Below, one piece after another: positions 26,889-36,642 of a DNA stretch of 64,000 bases. The first letter of the stretch is position 1. Each line of letters starts with the position of its first letter. The position numbers and the translations under genes are program-made. Source of the stretch: Mesorhizobium sophorae (GTDB lineage: Bacteria; Pseudomonadota; Alphaproteobacteria; Rhizobiales; Rhizobiaceae). The DNA lies in the NCBI RefSeq assembly GCF_002270415.1, contig NZ_NNRI01000007.1, forward strand, positions 124,001 through 188,000, read 5' to 3'. The notes beneath the pieces were generated by a model, which had not been told where the DNA came from, did not search any database, and saw nothing but the letters and a program-made list of their open reading frames with translations.

Positions 26889-27884
26889 TCAGCCCCGTGC
26901 GGAGTTCTTGCCAGTCAGGATGCGCTCCCAGGCGAGCGCGTCGGCAACGATCTGATCGAGATCGTCGCGTTGCGGGGTCCAGCCGAGTTCCGCGCGGGCG
27001 AGATCCGAATTGGCGACCACCGCCGCGGCGTCGCCGGGACGGCGAGCGCCCATCTTCACCTCGAAATCATGGCCGAAGGCGCGGCGCACGCTATCGATGA
27101 CCTCGAGCACCGAATAGCCATGGCTGTAGCCGCAATTGGCGACGAGGCTTTGTCCCCCGTCGCGCAGCCGCTGCAGGGCAAGGCGATGCGCCGCCGCCAG
27201 ATCGCTGACATGGATATAGTCGCGCATGCAGGTGCCGTCCGGCGTCGGATAATCGGTGCCGAACACCTGCATGAACGGGCGCTTGCCGAGTGCCGTTTCG
27301 CAGGCGACCTTGATCAGATGGGTGGCACCCGGCGTCGACTGGCCGGTGCGGCCCTTCGGGTCGGCGCCGGCGACGTTGAAGTAGCGCAGCGCGGTGTAAC
27401 GGAGCCCATGCGCGATCGCCGCATCGCGCAGCATCCATTCGCTCATCAGCTTGGACAGGCCATAGGGTGACTCGGGAGCCAGGCGGGCATCTTCGCGCAC
27501 CGGCTCCAGCCCGGCGCCGCCATAGACGGCCGCGGTCGAGGAGAAGATGAAATTGGACACGCCCTCGCGCACCGCGGTCTCGATCAGCGTGCGCGTCTTG
27601 CAGGTGTTGTTCTCGTAATAGCCGAGCGGATCGGCGACCGATTCCGGAACCACGATGGAGCCGGCAAAATGGATGATCGCGTCGACCTTGTTGTCCCTGA
27701 TGATCGAGCCGACAAGTTCCCTGTCGGCGACATCGCCGACCACCAGCTTCGCCTCCGGCGCCACTGCCCATTCGAAGCCAGTGGAGAGGCGGTCGAGAAC
27801 GACCACGCTCTCGCCGGCATCCAGCAACTCCCAGACCATATGACTGCCGATATAGCCGGCACCGCCTGTTACCAAAACCGTCAT
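26889..27884 (-). CDS. galE: UDP-glucose 4-epimerase
   Basis: A 331-residue extended short-chain dehydrogenase: VTGGAGYIGSHMVWEL binds NAD, FSSTAAVYG contains the catalytic Ser/Thr, and SPYGLSK the catalytic Tyr-Lys. ALRYFNVAGADP and DGTCMRDYIHVSDLA are GalE hallmarks. It interconverts UDP-glucose and UDP-galactose for exopolysaccharide and LPS (called exoB in rhizobia). Divergent from hemA. Confidence 0.93.
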   Translation of the reverse strand: MTVLVTGGAGYIGSHMVWELLDAGESVVVLDRLSTGFEWAVAPEAKLVVGDVADRELVGSIIRDNKVDAIIHFAGSIVVPESVADPLGYYENNTCKTRTLIETAVREGVSNFIFSSTAAVYGGAGLEPVREDARLAPESPYGLSKLMSEWMLRDAAIAHGLRYTALRYFNVAGADPKGRTGQSTPGATHLIKVACETALGKRPFMQVFGTDYPTPDGTCMRDYIHVSDLAAAHRLALQRLRDGGQSLVANCGYSHGYSVLEVIDSVRRAFGHDFEVKMGARRPGDAAAVVANSDLARAELGWTPQRDDLDQIVADALAWERILTGKNSARG

Positions 27885-28013
27885 CCCAGTCCTCGCATCT
27901 CAAGATTTATCGGAAACTGTCTCAACCACCGCCTTACTGGAAAGCCTGCCGCATGGCCATTACAACCCTTGGTAACCGGCATCATCGGCATGTGGCATCA
28001 TCCTGAAACAAAA

Positions 28014-28027
28014 TTGATCCACATCAA
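28014..28027. promoter_or_regulatory. FNR/FixK-type binding site upstream of hemA
   Basis: TTGATCCACATCAA is an exact match to the Crp/Fnr-family anaerobox TTGAT-N4-ATCAA. It lies 124 bp before the hemA ATG. A site centred at -41.5 would put the transcription start near 28062. FnrL, FnrN or FixK control of hemA is known in other alphaproteobacteria, and raised haem synthesis under low oxygen suits a free-living or nodule microaerobe. Confidence 0.85.
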
Positions 28028-28150
28028 TGGAATAGGCCACGATCCGTGGTCGTTAGGAACAGGTCCGGGGCGTGGCATTTTGACCAAAGAGGCCCGGTGG
28101 ACGACCAATGGGCCAATGATTATGATCCCGCGCAAAATTGGGAAGTCGAC

Positions 28151-29428
28151 ATGAACTATCAGCGGTTCTTCGAGGAAGCGATCGACCAGCTCCATGCCGA
28201 GCGTCGCTACCGCGTCTTCGCCGACCTCGAGCGCATTGCAGGCAAGTTTCCGCGCGCCATCTGGCGTTCCAATGGGCGCGCCGAGGAAATCACCGTCTGG
28301 TGCTCCAACGACTATCTCGGCATGGGCCAGCATCCCGATGTCATCGCCGCGTTCCAGAATGCGGCGGGCAAGATGGGCTCCGGCGCCGGCGGCACCCGCA
28401 ACATTTCCGGCACCAGCAACCCGCTGGTCGAGCTGGAACTGGAGCTTGCCGACCTGCACGACAAGGAAGCAGCCCTCGTCTTCACCTCCGGCTTCGTCTC
28501 CAACGAAGCCTCGATCTCGACCATCGCGCGGCTTTTGCCCAATTGCCTGATCATTTCGGACGAGCTGAACCACGCTTCGATGATCGAAGGCGTACGGCGA
28601 TCGGGTGCGGAAAAGAAGATCTTCCGTCACAATGACGTCGCGCATCTGGAAAGCCTGCTGCAGGCGGCGGGCCGCGAACGCGCCAAGCTGATCGTCTTTG
28701 AAAGCGTCTATTCGATGGATGGCGACATCGCGCCTATCAAGCAGATCGTCGAGCTTGCCGAACGCCACAACGCCATGACCTATATCGACGAGGTCCATGC
28801 CGTCGGCATGTACGGATCGCGCGGCGGCGGCATCACCGAGCGCGAAGGCCTGGCCGACCGCATCGACATCATCGAAGGCACGCTGGCCAAGGCGTTCGGC
28901 ACGCTGGGCGGCTACATCACCGGCACCAGTGCCGTGATCGACGCCGTGCGCTCCTATGCGCCGGGCTTCATCTTCACCACGGCCCTGCCGCCGGCGATCG
29001 CCGCCGCCGCGACCACCTCGATCCGCCATCTCAAGCGCTCGCAGGCCGAGCGCGACGCGCAGCAGCGGCAGGCGACGCGAACCAAGCAGATCCTTTCGGC
29101 CGCCGGCCTGCCGGTGATGGAGTCGCCGACGCATATCGTGCCGTTGCTGGTCGGCGACCCGGAACTCTGCAAGATGGCCAGCGACCGCCTGCTTGGCGTG
29201 CACGGCATCTACATCCAGCCGATCAACTATCCGACCGTGCCGCGCGGCACGGAGCGGCTGCGTATCACGCCGACACCGTTTCATTCCGATGCGCTGATCG
29301 CCGAACTGCAGGACGCGCTGGTCGAGACCTGGGATGCGCTGGGCATACCCTATGGCTCTGCTGGTCGCCCCTCCGTCGCCAAGAGCGACCGGATCATTCC
29401 ACTGCTGGTGCCCAAGTCAGGCGGTTGA
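28151..29428 (+). CDS. hemA: 5-aminolevulinate synthase
   Basis: A 425-residue PLP enzyme that condenses glycine and succinyl-CoA to 5-aminolevulinate, the first step of haem synthesis in alphaproteobacteria (Shemin pathway). [35 protein letters not shown] and [12 protein letters not shown] are conserved; [12 protein letters not shown] holds the PLP lysine. ATG 28151 follows GGGAAG. An in-frame extension to 28046 lacks an RBS. A perfect anaerobox lies upstream. Confidence 0.97.
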   Translation: MNYQRFFEEAIDQLHAERRYRVFADLERIAGKFPRAIWRSNGRAEEITVWCSNDYLGMGQHPDVIAAFQNAAGKMGSGAGGTRNISGTSNPLVELELELADLHDKEAALVFTSGFVSNEASISTIARLLPNCLIISDELNHASMIEGVRRSGAEKKIFRHNDVAHLESLLQAAGRERAKLIVFESVYSMDGDIAPIKQIVELAERHNAMTYIDEVHAVGMYGSRGGGITEREGLADRIDIIEGTLAKAFGTLGGYITGTSAVIDAVRSYAPGFIFTTALPPAIAAAATTSIRHLKRSQAERDAQQRQATRTKQILSAAGLPVMESPTHIVPLLVGDPELCKMASDRLLGVHGIYIQPINYPTVPRGTERLRITPTPFHSDALIAELQDALVETWDALGIPYGSAGRPSVAKSDRIIPLLVPKSGG

Positions 29429-29458
29429 AGCCCGTTTGAACCTCGGTCCGATCGCGGC

Positions 29459-30625
29459 TCAAATAGTCTTCATCCACTTCGCCAGCCGGTGCGCCGCTTC
29501 CTCGACCTGGTCGAGGCGGCGGTGGAAGCACAGTCTGAGGAAAGCTTCGCCGCCGGAGCCGAAGGCCGTGCCGGGCGCCAGGCCGACATTGGCCTTGTCG
29601 ACGATGTCGAAGGCGGCGCTCCGTGAATCGGTGATGCCGTCGACCGTGAAGAACAGATAGAACGCCCCTTGCGGCACGGTGAACCGGGCGCGGCCGGTGG
29701 CACCGAGAATGCCGCAGACCAGGTCGCGCGCCTTCCTCGCCCGCTCGACCTGTTCGGTAATGAAACCATCACCCTCATCAAGGGCGGCGACCGCGCCGCG
29801 CTGCATGAACTGGGCGACGCCCGAGTTGGAATACTGGATCAGGTTCTCGAACACCTGCTGCAAGGCAGGATGGGTCTTGATCCAGCCAACGCGCCAGCCA
29901 GTCATCGCCCAGTTCTTGGAGAAGCTGTTGACGAACAGGATGCGATCCTCAGCCGTCGCGATGTCGAGGAAGGAGGGCGCACGGCCATGGCCGTAGTGGA
30001 ACAGCGAATAGATCTCGTCGGCGATGATCCAGAGATTTTTGGCGCGGGCGAGATCGAGGATCGCCTGCAAGGTCTCGTGGTCGGCGGTCCAGCCGGTCGG
30101 GTTCGACGGCGTGTTGATGAACAGCGCCTTGGTGCGCGGCGTGATCGCCGCCGCGATCTTCTCGACGTCGCAGGACCAGCCATTGCCGGAATGATCCAGC
30201 GTGACCGGCACCGGTGCGGCTCCCGATATCGCCGCGGCAGCGTCGAAATTCGGCCAGGCCGGCGACAGATAGACAACCTCATCGCCGGCGCCGGCGAGCG
30301 CATCGAGCGCCAACTGGATGGCGTGCATGCCGGACCCGGTGACGATGAATTGCTCCTCGGGGAAGGTCTTGCCGAAATGCCTGGCATAGTAGCGGGCAAG
30401 CGCCTGCCTGAGATCGGGGATGCCCCTTTGCCAAGTGTAGAACGTCTCGCCCCCGGCCAGAGCCTTCGAAGCGGCATCGGTGATGAGGGCGGGCGTCGGC
30501 AGGTCGCCCTCACCGGCCCAGAGCGGGATCATGCCCTCGCGCAGGCGGCCGTAATTGACAACGGCGACAATGCCGCTTTCCGGCGCGGCACGGGCTTCCG
30601 CGCGCAAGCTGTCGATCAAGGTCAT
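29459..30625 (-). CDS. Class I/II pyridoxal-phosphate aminotransferase
   Basis: A 388-residue fold-type I aminotransferase. NTPSNPTGW and IIADEIYSLFHY carry the substrate and PLP contacts and SFSKNWAMTGWRVGW the PLP lysine. The WAGEGDLPTP start region is aspartate-aminotransferase-like. Amino donor unknown. ATG 30625 start; convergent with hemA across a 30-bp gap; lies downstream of the mscL terminator, so it has its own promoter. Confidence 0.88.
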   Translation of the reverse strand: MTLIDSLRAEARAAPESGIVAVVNYGRLREGMIPLWAGEGDLPTPALITDAASKALAGGETFYTWQRGIPDLRQALARYYARHFGKTFPEEQFIVTGSGMHAIQLALDALAGAGDEVVYLSPAWPNFDAAAAISGAAPVPVTLDHSGNGWSCDVEKIAAAITPRTKALFINTPSNPTGWTADHETLQAILDLARAKNLWIIADEIYSLFHYGHGRAPSFLDIATAEDRILFVNSFSKNWAMTGWRVGWIKTHPALQQVFENLIQYSNSGVAQFMQRGAVAALDEGDGFITEQVERARKARDLVCGILGATGRARFTVPQGAFYLFFTVDGITDSRSAAFDIVDKANVGLAPGTAFGSGGEAFLRLCFHRRLDQVEEAAHRLAKWMKTI

Positions 30626-30683
30626 GGCGGGTCCGTTCCAATCTCGAGCGTCAATCAGCGCTCCATACCAGATGCGAAAACAG

Positions 30684-30713
30684 AAAACCCCGGCCGCAAA
30701 CGACCGGGGTTTT
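30684..30713 (-). terminator. Intrinsic terminator downstream of mscL
   Basis: AAAACCCCGG (30684-30693), loop of ten bases, CCGGGGTTTT (30704-30713): a perfect 10-bp stem whose outer A-T pairs supply a T-run in either direction. It sits 24 bp after the mscL stop on the minus strand. Confidence 0.85.
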
Positions 30714-30737
30714 GGTCCAGCGAAGCTGCCCGAGAGG

Positions 30738-31160
30738 TCAGCGCTTGGCGAGCAGATCGCGAATTTCGGTCAGCAGCGCAACGTCGGCGGGCGGCGGCGC
30801 GGCAGGTGCCGCAGGCTTCTCGGCCTCAAGCCGCTTGCGCATGTTGTTCACCGCCTTGACCATGAGGAAGATGATGAAGGCAAGGATGAGGAAATTCAGC
30901 ACCGCGGTGATGAAGCTGCCATAGGCGAAAACAGCGCCTTGCTTTTTGGCGTCCGCCAGCGCGGTGGCGTTGACTGCCGAGGACAGTCCAAAGAAATAGT
31001 TGTTGAAGTCCAGTCCGCCGAAGATCGCGCCGACGATCGGCATGATGACGTCGTCGACCAGCGAAGTGACGATCTTGCCAAAGGCCGCGCCGATGATGAC
31101 GCCGACCGCAAGGTCCATCACATTGCCCTTGGAAATGAATTCCTGGAATTCCTTCAGCAT
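30738..31160 (-). CDS. mscL: Large-conductance mechanosensitive channel
   Basis: A 140-residue inner-membrane channel that opens under hypo-osmotic stress. The start [20 protein letters not shown] and [21 protein letters not shown] are diagnostic, as is the second membrane helix [18 protein letters not shown] 31160 has AAGGAGG upstream. Terminated by the hairpin at 30684-30713. Confidence 0.97.
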   Translation of the reverse strand: MLKEFQEFISKGNVMDLAVGVIIGAAFGKIVTSLVDDVIMPIVGAIFGGLDFNNYFFGLSSAVNATALADAKKQGAVFAYGSFITAVLNFLILAFIIFLMVKAVNNMRKRLEAEKPAAPAAPPPADVALLTEIRDLLAKR

Positions 31161-31441
31161 TCGACCCTCCTTGTCGTGACCGGCCGCTCTGCCGTTCCGT
31201 CCTTGCGGCATCGACCCGAGGGCAACATAACAAAAACCTGGGGTTGCAACATGGGCAAAAAGGAGAAAGCAACCGGTTTCTCCTTACCTGGCGGAAACCT
31301 TGGGCGGCGCCTTGGACGTCAGCTTGGTTGCTGTTTGAATGTCGCCACCATGCTTCCAAAGCCGCAATGGACTCGGACGCCAAGCTGTGATTGCGTTCGG
31401 ACAAGCCGGATAGAAAGACGGCAAAGGAGGAAATTCCAAGC

Positions 31442-34400
31442 GTGCAGGGCTTGTTCATCGTCATCATCGCGATCGCCTATGTGACGCTGCTGTTCGCCAT
31501 CGCCAGCCTGGGCGACCGCCGCTCGGCGATATCCGGGCCGAGCCGGGCGCGACCGTTCATCTATGCGCTCAGCCTTGCCATCTACTGCACGTCCTGGACC
31601 TTCTTCGGCTCGGTTGGCCTCTCCTCAGAGCGCGGTCTCGAATTCCTCGGCATCTATACCGGCCCGGTGCTGGTGTTTGTGTTCGGGTTTCCGCTGCTCA
31701 ACCGCATCGTGCGGCTGGCCAAGACGGAGAAGATCACCTCGATCGCCGACTTCCTCGGCGCCCGCTATGGCAAGAGCTTCACGGTCTCGGCGATCGCGAC
31801 GCTGATCGCGACCATCGGTGCGGTGCCCTATATCGCGCTGCAGTTGAAGGCGATCTCCGGTTCGGTCAGCCTGATGGTCGAGCATTACACCGGCTCGCCA
31901 CCCTCTTTCGATCCGTTCGTCAGCGACATCTCGCTGGTCGTTGCCATGCTGCTGGCGCTGTTTGCGGTGCTGTTCGGCACCCGCCATGCCGATGCCACCG
32001 AACACCAGGACGGGCTGGTGCTGGCGGTGGCGGTCGAGACCGTGGTCAAGCTCGCCGCTTTCCTGGCGATCGGCCTGATGGTCACCTTCCTGATTTTCGG
32101 CGGCCCTGGCGACATGTTCGACAAGTTGGCGCAGAACGCACAGGTCCGGCAGGCGATGGGCTACAACACCTCCCTTGCCACCTGGCTGGTGCTGACTTGC
32201 CTGAGCGGTTTCGCCATCATCATGCTGCCGAGGCAATTCTACGTCACCATCGTCGAGAACCGCGGCGAGGCCGAGTTACGCACCGCTACATGGGTGTTTC
32301 CGCTCTATCTGGTGGCGATCAATTTGTTCGTGCTGCCGATCGCCTTTGCCGGCCTGTCGCTGGTCGGCACCGGGACCAGCAGCGATCTCTACGTGCTGTC
32401 GCTGCCCTTGTTCAGCGGCCATGATCTGCTGGCGATGGCAGCCTTCATCGGCGGCCTGTCGGCGGCAACGGCCATGGTGATCGTCGAAAGCGTGGCGTTG
32501 TCGATCATGATCTCCAACGACCTCGTCATTCCGCTGTTCGTGCGCCGCCTGCTCAAGACCTCGACCTCCGAGAACGAAGACTGGTCGACGCTGATCCTCA
32601 ATGTGCGGCGCGGGGCGATCTTCATCCTGCTGTTCATCGCCTTCCTCTACTACCGCGAGAGCACCAACAGCGCGCGGCTGTCGTCGATCGGCCTGATGTC
32701 GTTTGCGGCCATTGCCCAGTTCGCGCCCGCGCTGATCGGCGGACTGATCTGGCGTGGCGCCAACGGCCGGGGTGCTGCACTCGGCATGGTCGCCGGCATC
32801 CTCGTCTGGGGTTACACGCTGCTGCTTCCATCGCTTGCCGCACCCGACACCGACATCATCGCGCACGGGCTGTTCGGCTTCGAGGCGCTGCGGCCGCAGG
32901 CGCTGTTCGGCACAGTCGCCGAACCTCTGAACCATGGCGTGTTGTGGAGCCTGTCGATCAATGCGGTGTTCTTCGTGCTCGGCTCCCTGTCGCGCGCGTC
33001 GGTGCCGTTGGAGCGCATCCAGGCGTCGATCTTCGTGCCGCGCGATGCCGGGCCGATGCCCAGCCTGCGCCGCTTCCGCACCGCCATCACCGTCAACGAC
33101 CTCAAGGACACGATCTCGCGCTATCTCGGCGTCGAGCGCACCGAGCGCTCCTTCCAGTCGTTCGAAAAGACCAACGGCGCCTCGCTGCACGGCAAAGAGC
33201 AGGCGAGCATGGACGTCATCCGCTTTTCCGAGCAATTGCTGGCCAGCGCCGTCGGCTCTTCCTCGGCGCGGCTGATCCTGTCGCTGCTGTTTCGGCGCCA
33301 CGACCGCGAATCCAGGGATGCCTTCCGGCTGCTCGACGACGCCACCGAGGCACTGCAGCACAATCGCGACCTCTTGCAGATCGCGCTCGACCAGATGGAG
33401 CAAGGCATCACCGTTTTCGACCGCGATTTCCGCCTGATCTGCTGGAACCGCCAGTACCGCGCGCTGTTCGACCTGCCCGACGAGATGGGCCAGGTCGGCG
33501 TCTCGCTCGACCGCATCCTGCGCCATCTTGCCGAGCGCGGCGACATTCCACCCGACCAGCGTGTGGCCATGCTCAACCGGCTGACCAGCTTCGTCAGCCC
33601 GTGGCAGATGGAGTTGAAGACCAGCGGCCGCATCCTGGAGCTGCGTTCCAACCCGATGCCGGATGGCGGCATCGTCGCCACCTATGCCGACATTTCCGGA
33701 CGCGTCGAACAGGACCTAGCGCTGAAGCGCGCCAATGAATCGCTGGAGCAGCGCGTCAGGACCCGCACCATCGAGCTGACTAGGGTCAACGAGGAGTTGA
33801 CCCGGGTCAACGAGGAGCTGGCGCAGGCACAGATGCTGGCCGAGGAAGCCAATCTCGGCAAGACACGCTTCCTTGCCGCCGCCGGCCACGACATCCTGCA
33901 GCCGCTGAACGCTGCCCGGCTCTATTGCTCGTCGCTGATCGAGAAGGCCGGCAAGGGCCCCGCCGGCAAGGCAGCGGTCAATATCGAATCCTCGCTGGAA
34001 TCGGTCGAGACCATTCTCGGCGCCGTGCTCGACATCTCCCGCCTCGATGCCGGCGCGATGAAGCCGGACGACACCGCATTCAACCTCGACGGATTGCTGC
34101 GCCAGATCGGTAACGATTTTCGGCCACTGGCTGCCGAAAAGAAACTCGGCCTGACGATCATGCCGTCGTCGCTGACCGTGATGACGGACCGCAACCTGCT
34201 GCGCCGCCTGATCCAGAATCTCGTCTCCAATGCCATCAAGTACACGCGGAACGGCCGTGTGCTGGTTGGCGTTCGCCGGCGCGGCGACCTGGCCGAAATC
34301 CAGGTGATCGACACCGGCATCGGCATCGCCGGCGACGAGCTGAACACCGTCTTTCACGAATTCACCCGGCTGGACGAGGGCGCGCGCGAAGCCGAGGGCC

Positions 34401-34951
34401 TCGGTCTCGGCCTTTCCATCGTCGATCGTATCGCCCGGGTGTTGCGCCTGGAGATCCGGATCTTTTCCAATCCGGGCAAGGGTACGCGCTTCTCCGTCAT
34501 CCTGCCGGTCGCCGCCGTGCAGGAACCGCGACGCGAGATCGAAACCAGGGCCCCTGCCCGCGCGACAGCTTCGCTTGCCGGCCTGCATGTGCTCTGCATC
34601 GACAACGATGCCCGCATCCTCGAAGGCATGCGGCTCCTGCTCGAGGGCTGGGGCTGCAACGTCGACACGATGTCAGGCTCGAGGGATCTGGCGGGTGCCA
34701 CGATGCACCGCCCGGACATCGTCCTTGCCGACTACCATCTCGACGGTGAAACCGGCCTCGACATCATCGTCAGGCTGCGCGCGATCCATGGCGACGCCCT
34801 GCCGGCCGTGCTGGTCACTGCCGACCGCTCCAACGAGGTGCGCACGGCCGCGGGCGGGCTTGAGATTCCGGTGATCAACAAGCCGCTGAAACCGGCTGTG
34901 CTGCGTTCGATGATGGCCAGGGTCAGGCCGCTGGCATCGGCCGCCGAATGA
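31442..34951 (+). CDS. Hybrid sensor histidine kinase with sodium/solute symporter domain (CrbS/MxtR type)
   Basis: A 1169-residue protein. Residues 1-~510 carry about 13 membrane segments of the solute:sodium symporter family (SIADFLGARYGKSFTVSAIA; AMVIVESVALSIMISNDLV). A PAS-like domain follows (~645-765, EQGITVFDRDFRLICWNRQY), then a coiled coil, a HisKA domain with His816 (LAAAGHDILQPLNAARLY), an ATPase domain (NLVSNAIKYT, DTGIGIAGDEL, GLGLGLSIVD) and a C-terminal receiver with Asp1097 (LADYHLDG). In Vibrio CrbS and Pseudomonas MxtR/ErcC this layout governs acetate use through a LuxR-type partner, which is encoded next door. GTG 31442 has AGGAGG 11 bases upstream. Confidence 0.88.
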   Translation: MQGLFIVIIAIAYVTLLFAIASLGDRRSAISGPSRARPFIYALSLAIYCTSWTFFGSVGLSSERGLEFLGIYTGPVLVFVFGFPLLNRIVRLAKTEKITSIADFLGARYGKSFTVSAIATLIATIGAVPYIALQLKAISGSVSLMVEHYTGSPPSFDPFVSDISLVVAMLLALFAVLFGTRHADATEHQDGLVLAVAVETVVKLAAFLAIGLMVTFLIFGGPGDMFDKLAQNAQVRQAMGYNTSLATWLVLTCLSGFAIIMLPRQFYVTIVENRGEAELRTATWVFPLYLVAINLFVLPIAFAGLSLVGTGTSSDLYVLSLPLFSGHDLLAMAAFIGGLSAATAMVIVESVALSIMISNDLVIPLFVRRLLKTSTSENEDWSTLILNVRRGAIFILLFIAFLYYRESTNSARLSSIGLMSFAAIAQFAPALIGGLIWRGANGRGAALGMVAGILVWGYTLLLPSLAAPDTDIIAHGLFGFEALRPQALFGTVAEPLNHGVLWSLSINAVFFVLGSLSRASVPLERIQASIFVPRDAGPMPSLRRFRTAITVNDLKDTISRYLGVERTERSFQSFEKTNGASLHGKEQASMDVIRFSEQLLASAVGSSSARLILSLLFRRHDRESRDAFRLLDDATEALQHNRDLLQIALDQMEQGITVFDRDFRLICWNRQYRALFDLPDEMGQVGVSLDRILRHLAERGDIPPDQRVAMLNRLTSFVSPWQMELKTSGRILELRSNPMPDGGIVATYADISGRVEQDLALKRANESLEQRVRTRTIELTRVNEELTRVNEELAQAQMLAEEANLGKTRFLAAAGHDILQPLNAARLYCSSLIEKAGKGPAGKAAVNIESSLESVETILGAVLDISRLDAGAMKPDDTAFNLDGLLRQIGNDFRPLAAEKKLGLTIMPSSLTVMTDRNLLRRLIQNLVSNAIKYTRNGRVLVGVRRRGDLAEIQVIDTGIGIAGDELNTVFHEFTRLDEGAREAEGLGLGLSIVDRIARVLRLEIRIFSNPGKGTRFSVILPVAAVQEPRREIETRAPARATASLAGLHVLCIDNDARILEGMRLLLEGWGCNVDTMSGSRDLAGATMHRPDIVLADYHLDGETGLDIIVRLRAIHGDALPAVLVTADRSNEVRTAAGGLEIPVINKPLKPAVLRSMMARVRPLASAAE

Positions 34952-34973
34952 CGATCCCGACGAGACCCGCGTG

Positions 34974-35633
34974 TCAGCCGGCCGGCTGCAGCGGGTCGCT
35001 GCCGATCTTGGACAGCAGGATCACTGCCTGGGTGCGGCTATCGACGCCGAGCTTCTGCAAGATAGCCGACACATGCGCCTTGATCGTCGCCTCGGAGACG
35101 CCGAGCTCATAGGCGATCTGCTTGTTGAGCAGGCCCTCGGCCAGCATGCCAAGGACGCGGGTCTGCTGCGGGGTCAGCGCCTGCAGGCGCTTGATCAGGT
35201 CGGAAATCTCGGGATCGCGCTCGACGCCGAGATCGATGCCGACGGGCGCGGCGATGTCGCCTGCAAGCACCGACTGCACGGCGTCGCGGATCTCCTCCAT
35301 ACTGGCCGACTTGGAGATGAAGCCCGAAGCGCCGAGATCGAGCGCACGCCTGATGGTCGCCGGATCGTCATGCGCCGAGACCACGACCAACGGCACCGCC
35401 GGATGGATGCCGCGAAGCGAGATCAGGCCGGAAAGGCCGCTGGCGCCCGGCATCGACAGATCTAACAGCACCAGATCGACATCTTCGTTGGCCACGACCA
35501 GCGCCTTGGCGCTCTCGAAATCACCGGCCTCGTGGATTGCCGCGACATTGCCTATGCCGGCGAGCGCTTCGCGCAGCGCACCGCGAAACAGCGGGTGGTC
35601 GTCGGCGATGACGAAAGAATAGCCTGACGGCAA
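34974..35633 (-). CDS. LuxR/NarL-family response regulator (CrbR/ErdR-like)
   Basis: A two-domain regulator of about 219 residues. The receiver has ADDHPLFRGAL, Asp58 in LVLLDLSMPG and VVVSAHDD; the C-terminal LuxR helix-turn-helix is LTPQQTRVLGMLAEGLLNKQ followed by ELGVSEATIKAHVSAILQKL. The start is taken as TTG 35633 because GGGGAGGG lies five bases before it and MPSGYSFVIADDHP begins exactly at the receiver; the frame is open for 30 more residues upstream without an RBS. It converges on the hybrid kinase gene (22-bp gap); likely partner of that kinase. Confidence 0.87.
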   Translation of the reverse strand: MPSGYSFVIADDHPLFRGALREALAGIGNVAAIHEAGDFESAKALVVANEDVDLVLLDLSMPGASGLSGLISLRGIHPAVPLVVVSAHDDPATIRRALDLGASGFISKSASMEEIRDAVQSVLAGDIAAPVGIDLGVERDPEISDLIKRLQALTPQQTRVLGMLAEGLLNKQIAYELGVSEATIKAHVSAILQKLGVDSRTQAVILLSKIGSDPLQPAG

Positions 35634-35755
35634 ATGTCCCTCCCCGAATCCCGATGGTTTTTTAGCTCTTTGCGGGACCAGTTGGACGATTATGAGGGGC
35701 TGCGCGCTGTTTTCAAGCGGCAAAGCCAGCGCGCCGCGTTTCCCTGTTCGAGCGC

Positions 35756-36184
35756 TCAGGTCTTCTGCGAGTTGAGCTCAGCGCCGTTGTCCTTGTCCAT
35801 ATCCTTGACGATGCCCATGAAGCCACGCAGGAAACGCTCCATGTAGCTCATCGTCTTGTTGAAATCCTCCTCGCTCGGCAATTGCGATTCGAGGCGGGCG
35901 GAGAGCGAATTCTCGAGCTTGGTGACGCGCTCGTCCATCGCCTTCATCGAGGTCTGGAGGCGGTCGACCTCGTCCTGGAAAGCGGCGCGTTCGTCGGCCG
36001 CCATCTTGCAGACGAGCTGACCGGAGCGTTCCTCGCAGATCGACATCGCACCGGTCTGCGTGTCCATGCGGACGTAGCCGTTATCAGACTTCTCCAGCCG
36101 GTAGCGATCGGTTTCTTCCGAATAAGCTGAAGCCGCGACCAGCGAAACGAGCGCGGCGGGGATCAAGATGTGCTGCAGACGCAT
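35756..36184 (-). CDS. Periplasmic coiled-coil protein of unknown function (142 aa)
   Basis: Signal peptide MRLQHILIPAALVSLVAASA, then YRLEKSDNGYVRMDTQTGAM with two cysteines in ICEERSGQLVCKM, then a heptad-rich helix (QDEVDRLQTSMKAMDERVTK). ATG 36184 has GGAGG six bases upstream, which is better than the in-frame ATG at 36196. Similar small proteins are widespread in Rhizobiales without known role. Divergent from the DUF952 gene. Confidence 0.75.
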   Translation of the reverse strand: MRLQHILIPAALVSLVAASAYSEETDRYRLEKSDNGYVRMDTQTGAMSICEERSGQLVCKMAADERAAFQDEVDRLQTSMKAMDERVTKLENSLSARLESQLPSEEDFNKTMSYMERFLRGFMGIVKDMDKDNGAELNSQKT

Positions 36185-36291
36185 GTTGTCCTCCATGGCC
36201 AAAGCCTGATTTATCGCATGTTTGCGCCGGAATTGGGGAAGACCCTTGGCGTGGTCTTTCCCGCGTGGCTGGTTCGGACTATAGCGCAACC

Positions 36292-36642
36292 ATGTCTCAG
36301 TTTATCTACAAGATAACCCCGGAAGGGCCTTGGCGCGAGGCCGAAGCGATTGGCCGCTTCACCGGCGCGCAGATCGATGTCGCCGACGGCTTCATCCATT
36401 TCTCCACGGCAGGGCAGGTCAGGGGAACCGCGGCGAAGCATTTTGCCGGCCAGACCGGCCTCCTGCTGGTCGCCATCGACGGCTCGCGTCTGGGCGCCGC
36501 GCTGAAATACGAGGTCTCGCGCGGCGGCGCGCTGTTTCCGCATCTCTATGGCGTGCTGGACCTGAAAGCTGTCCTTTGGGTCCGACCGCTGCCGCTTGGC
36601 GCCGACGGTACCCACCTGTTCCCGGCACTGGAGGCCGAATGA
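36292..36642 (+). CDS. DUF952 family protein
   Basis: A 116-residue cytosolic protein of PF06108: IYKITPEGPWREAEAIGRF, IDVADGFIHFSTAGQV, and a C-terminal YGVLDLKAVLWVRPLPL. Function unknown. The ATG at 36292 begins the conserved region. It overlaps pyrD by ATGA, a coupling often seen in Rhizobiales. Confidence 0.88.
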   Translation: MSQFIYKITPEGPWREAEAIGRFTGAQIDVADGFIHFSTAGQVRGTAAKHFAGQTGLLLVAIDGSRLGAALKYEVSRGGALFPHLYGVLDLKAVLWVRPLPLGADGTHLFPALEAE

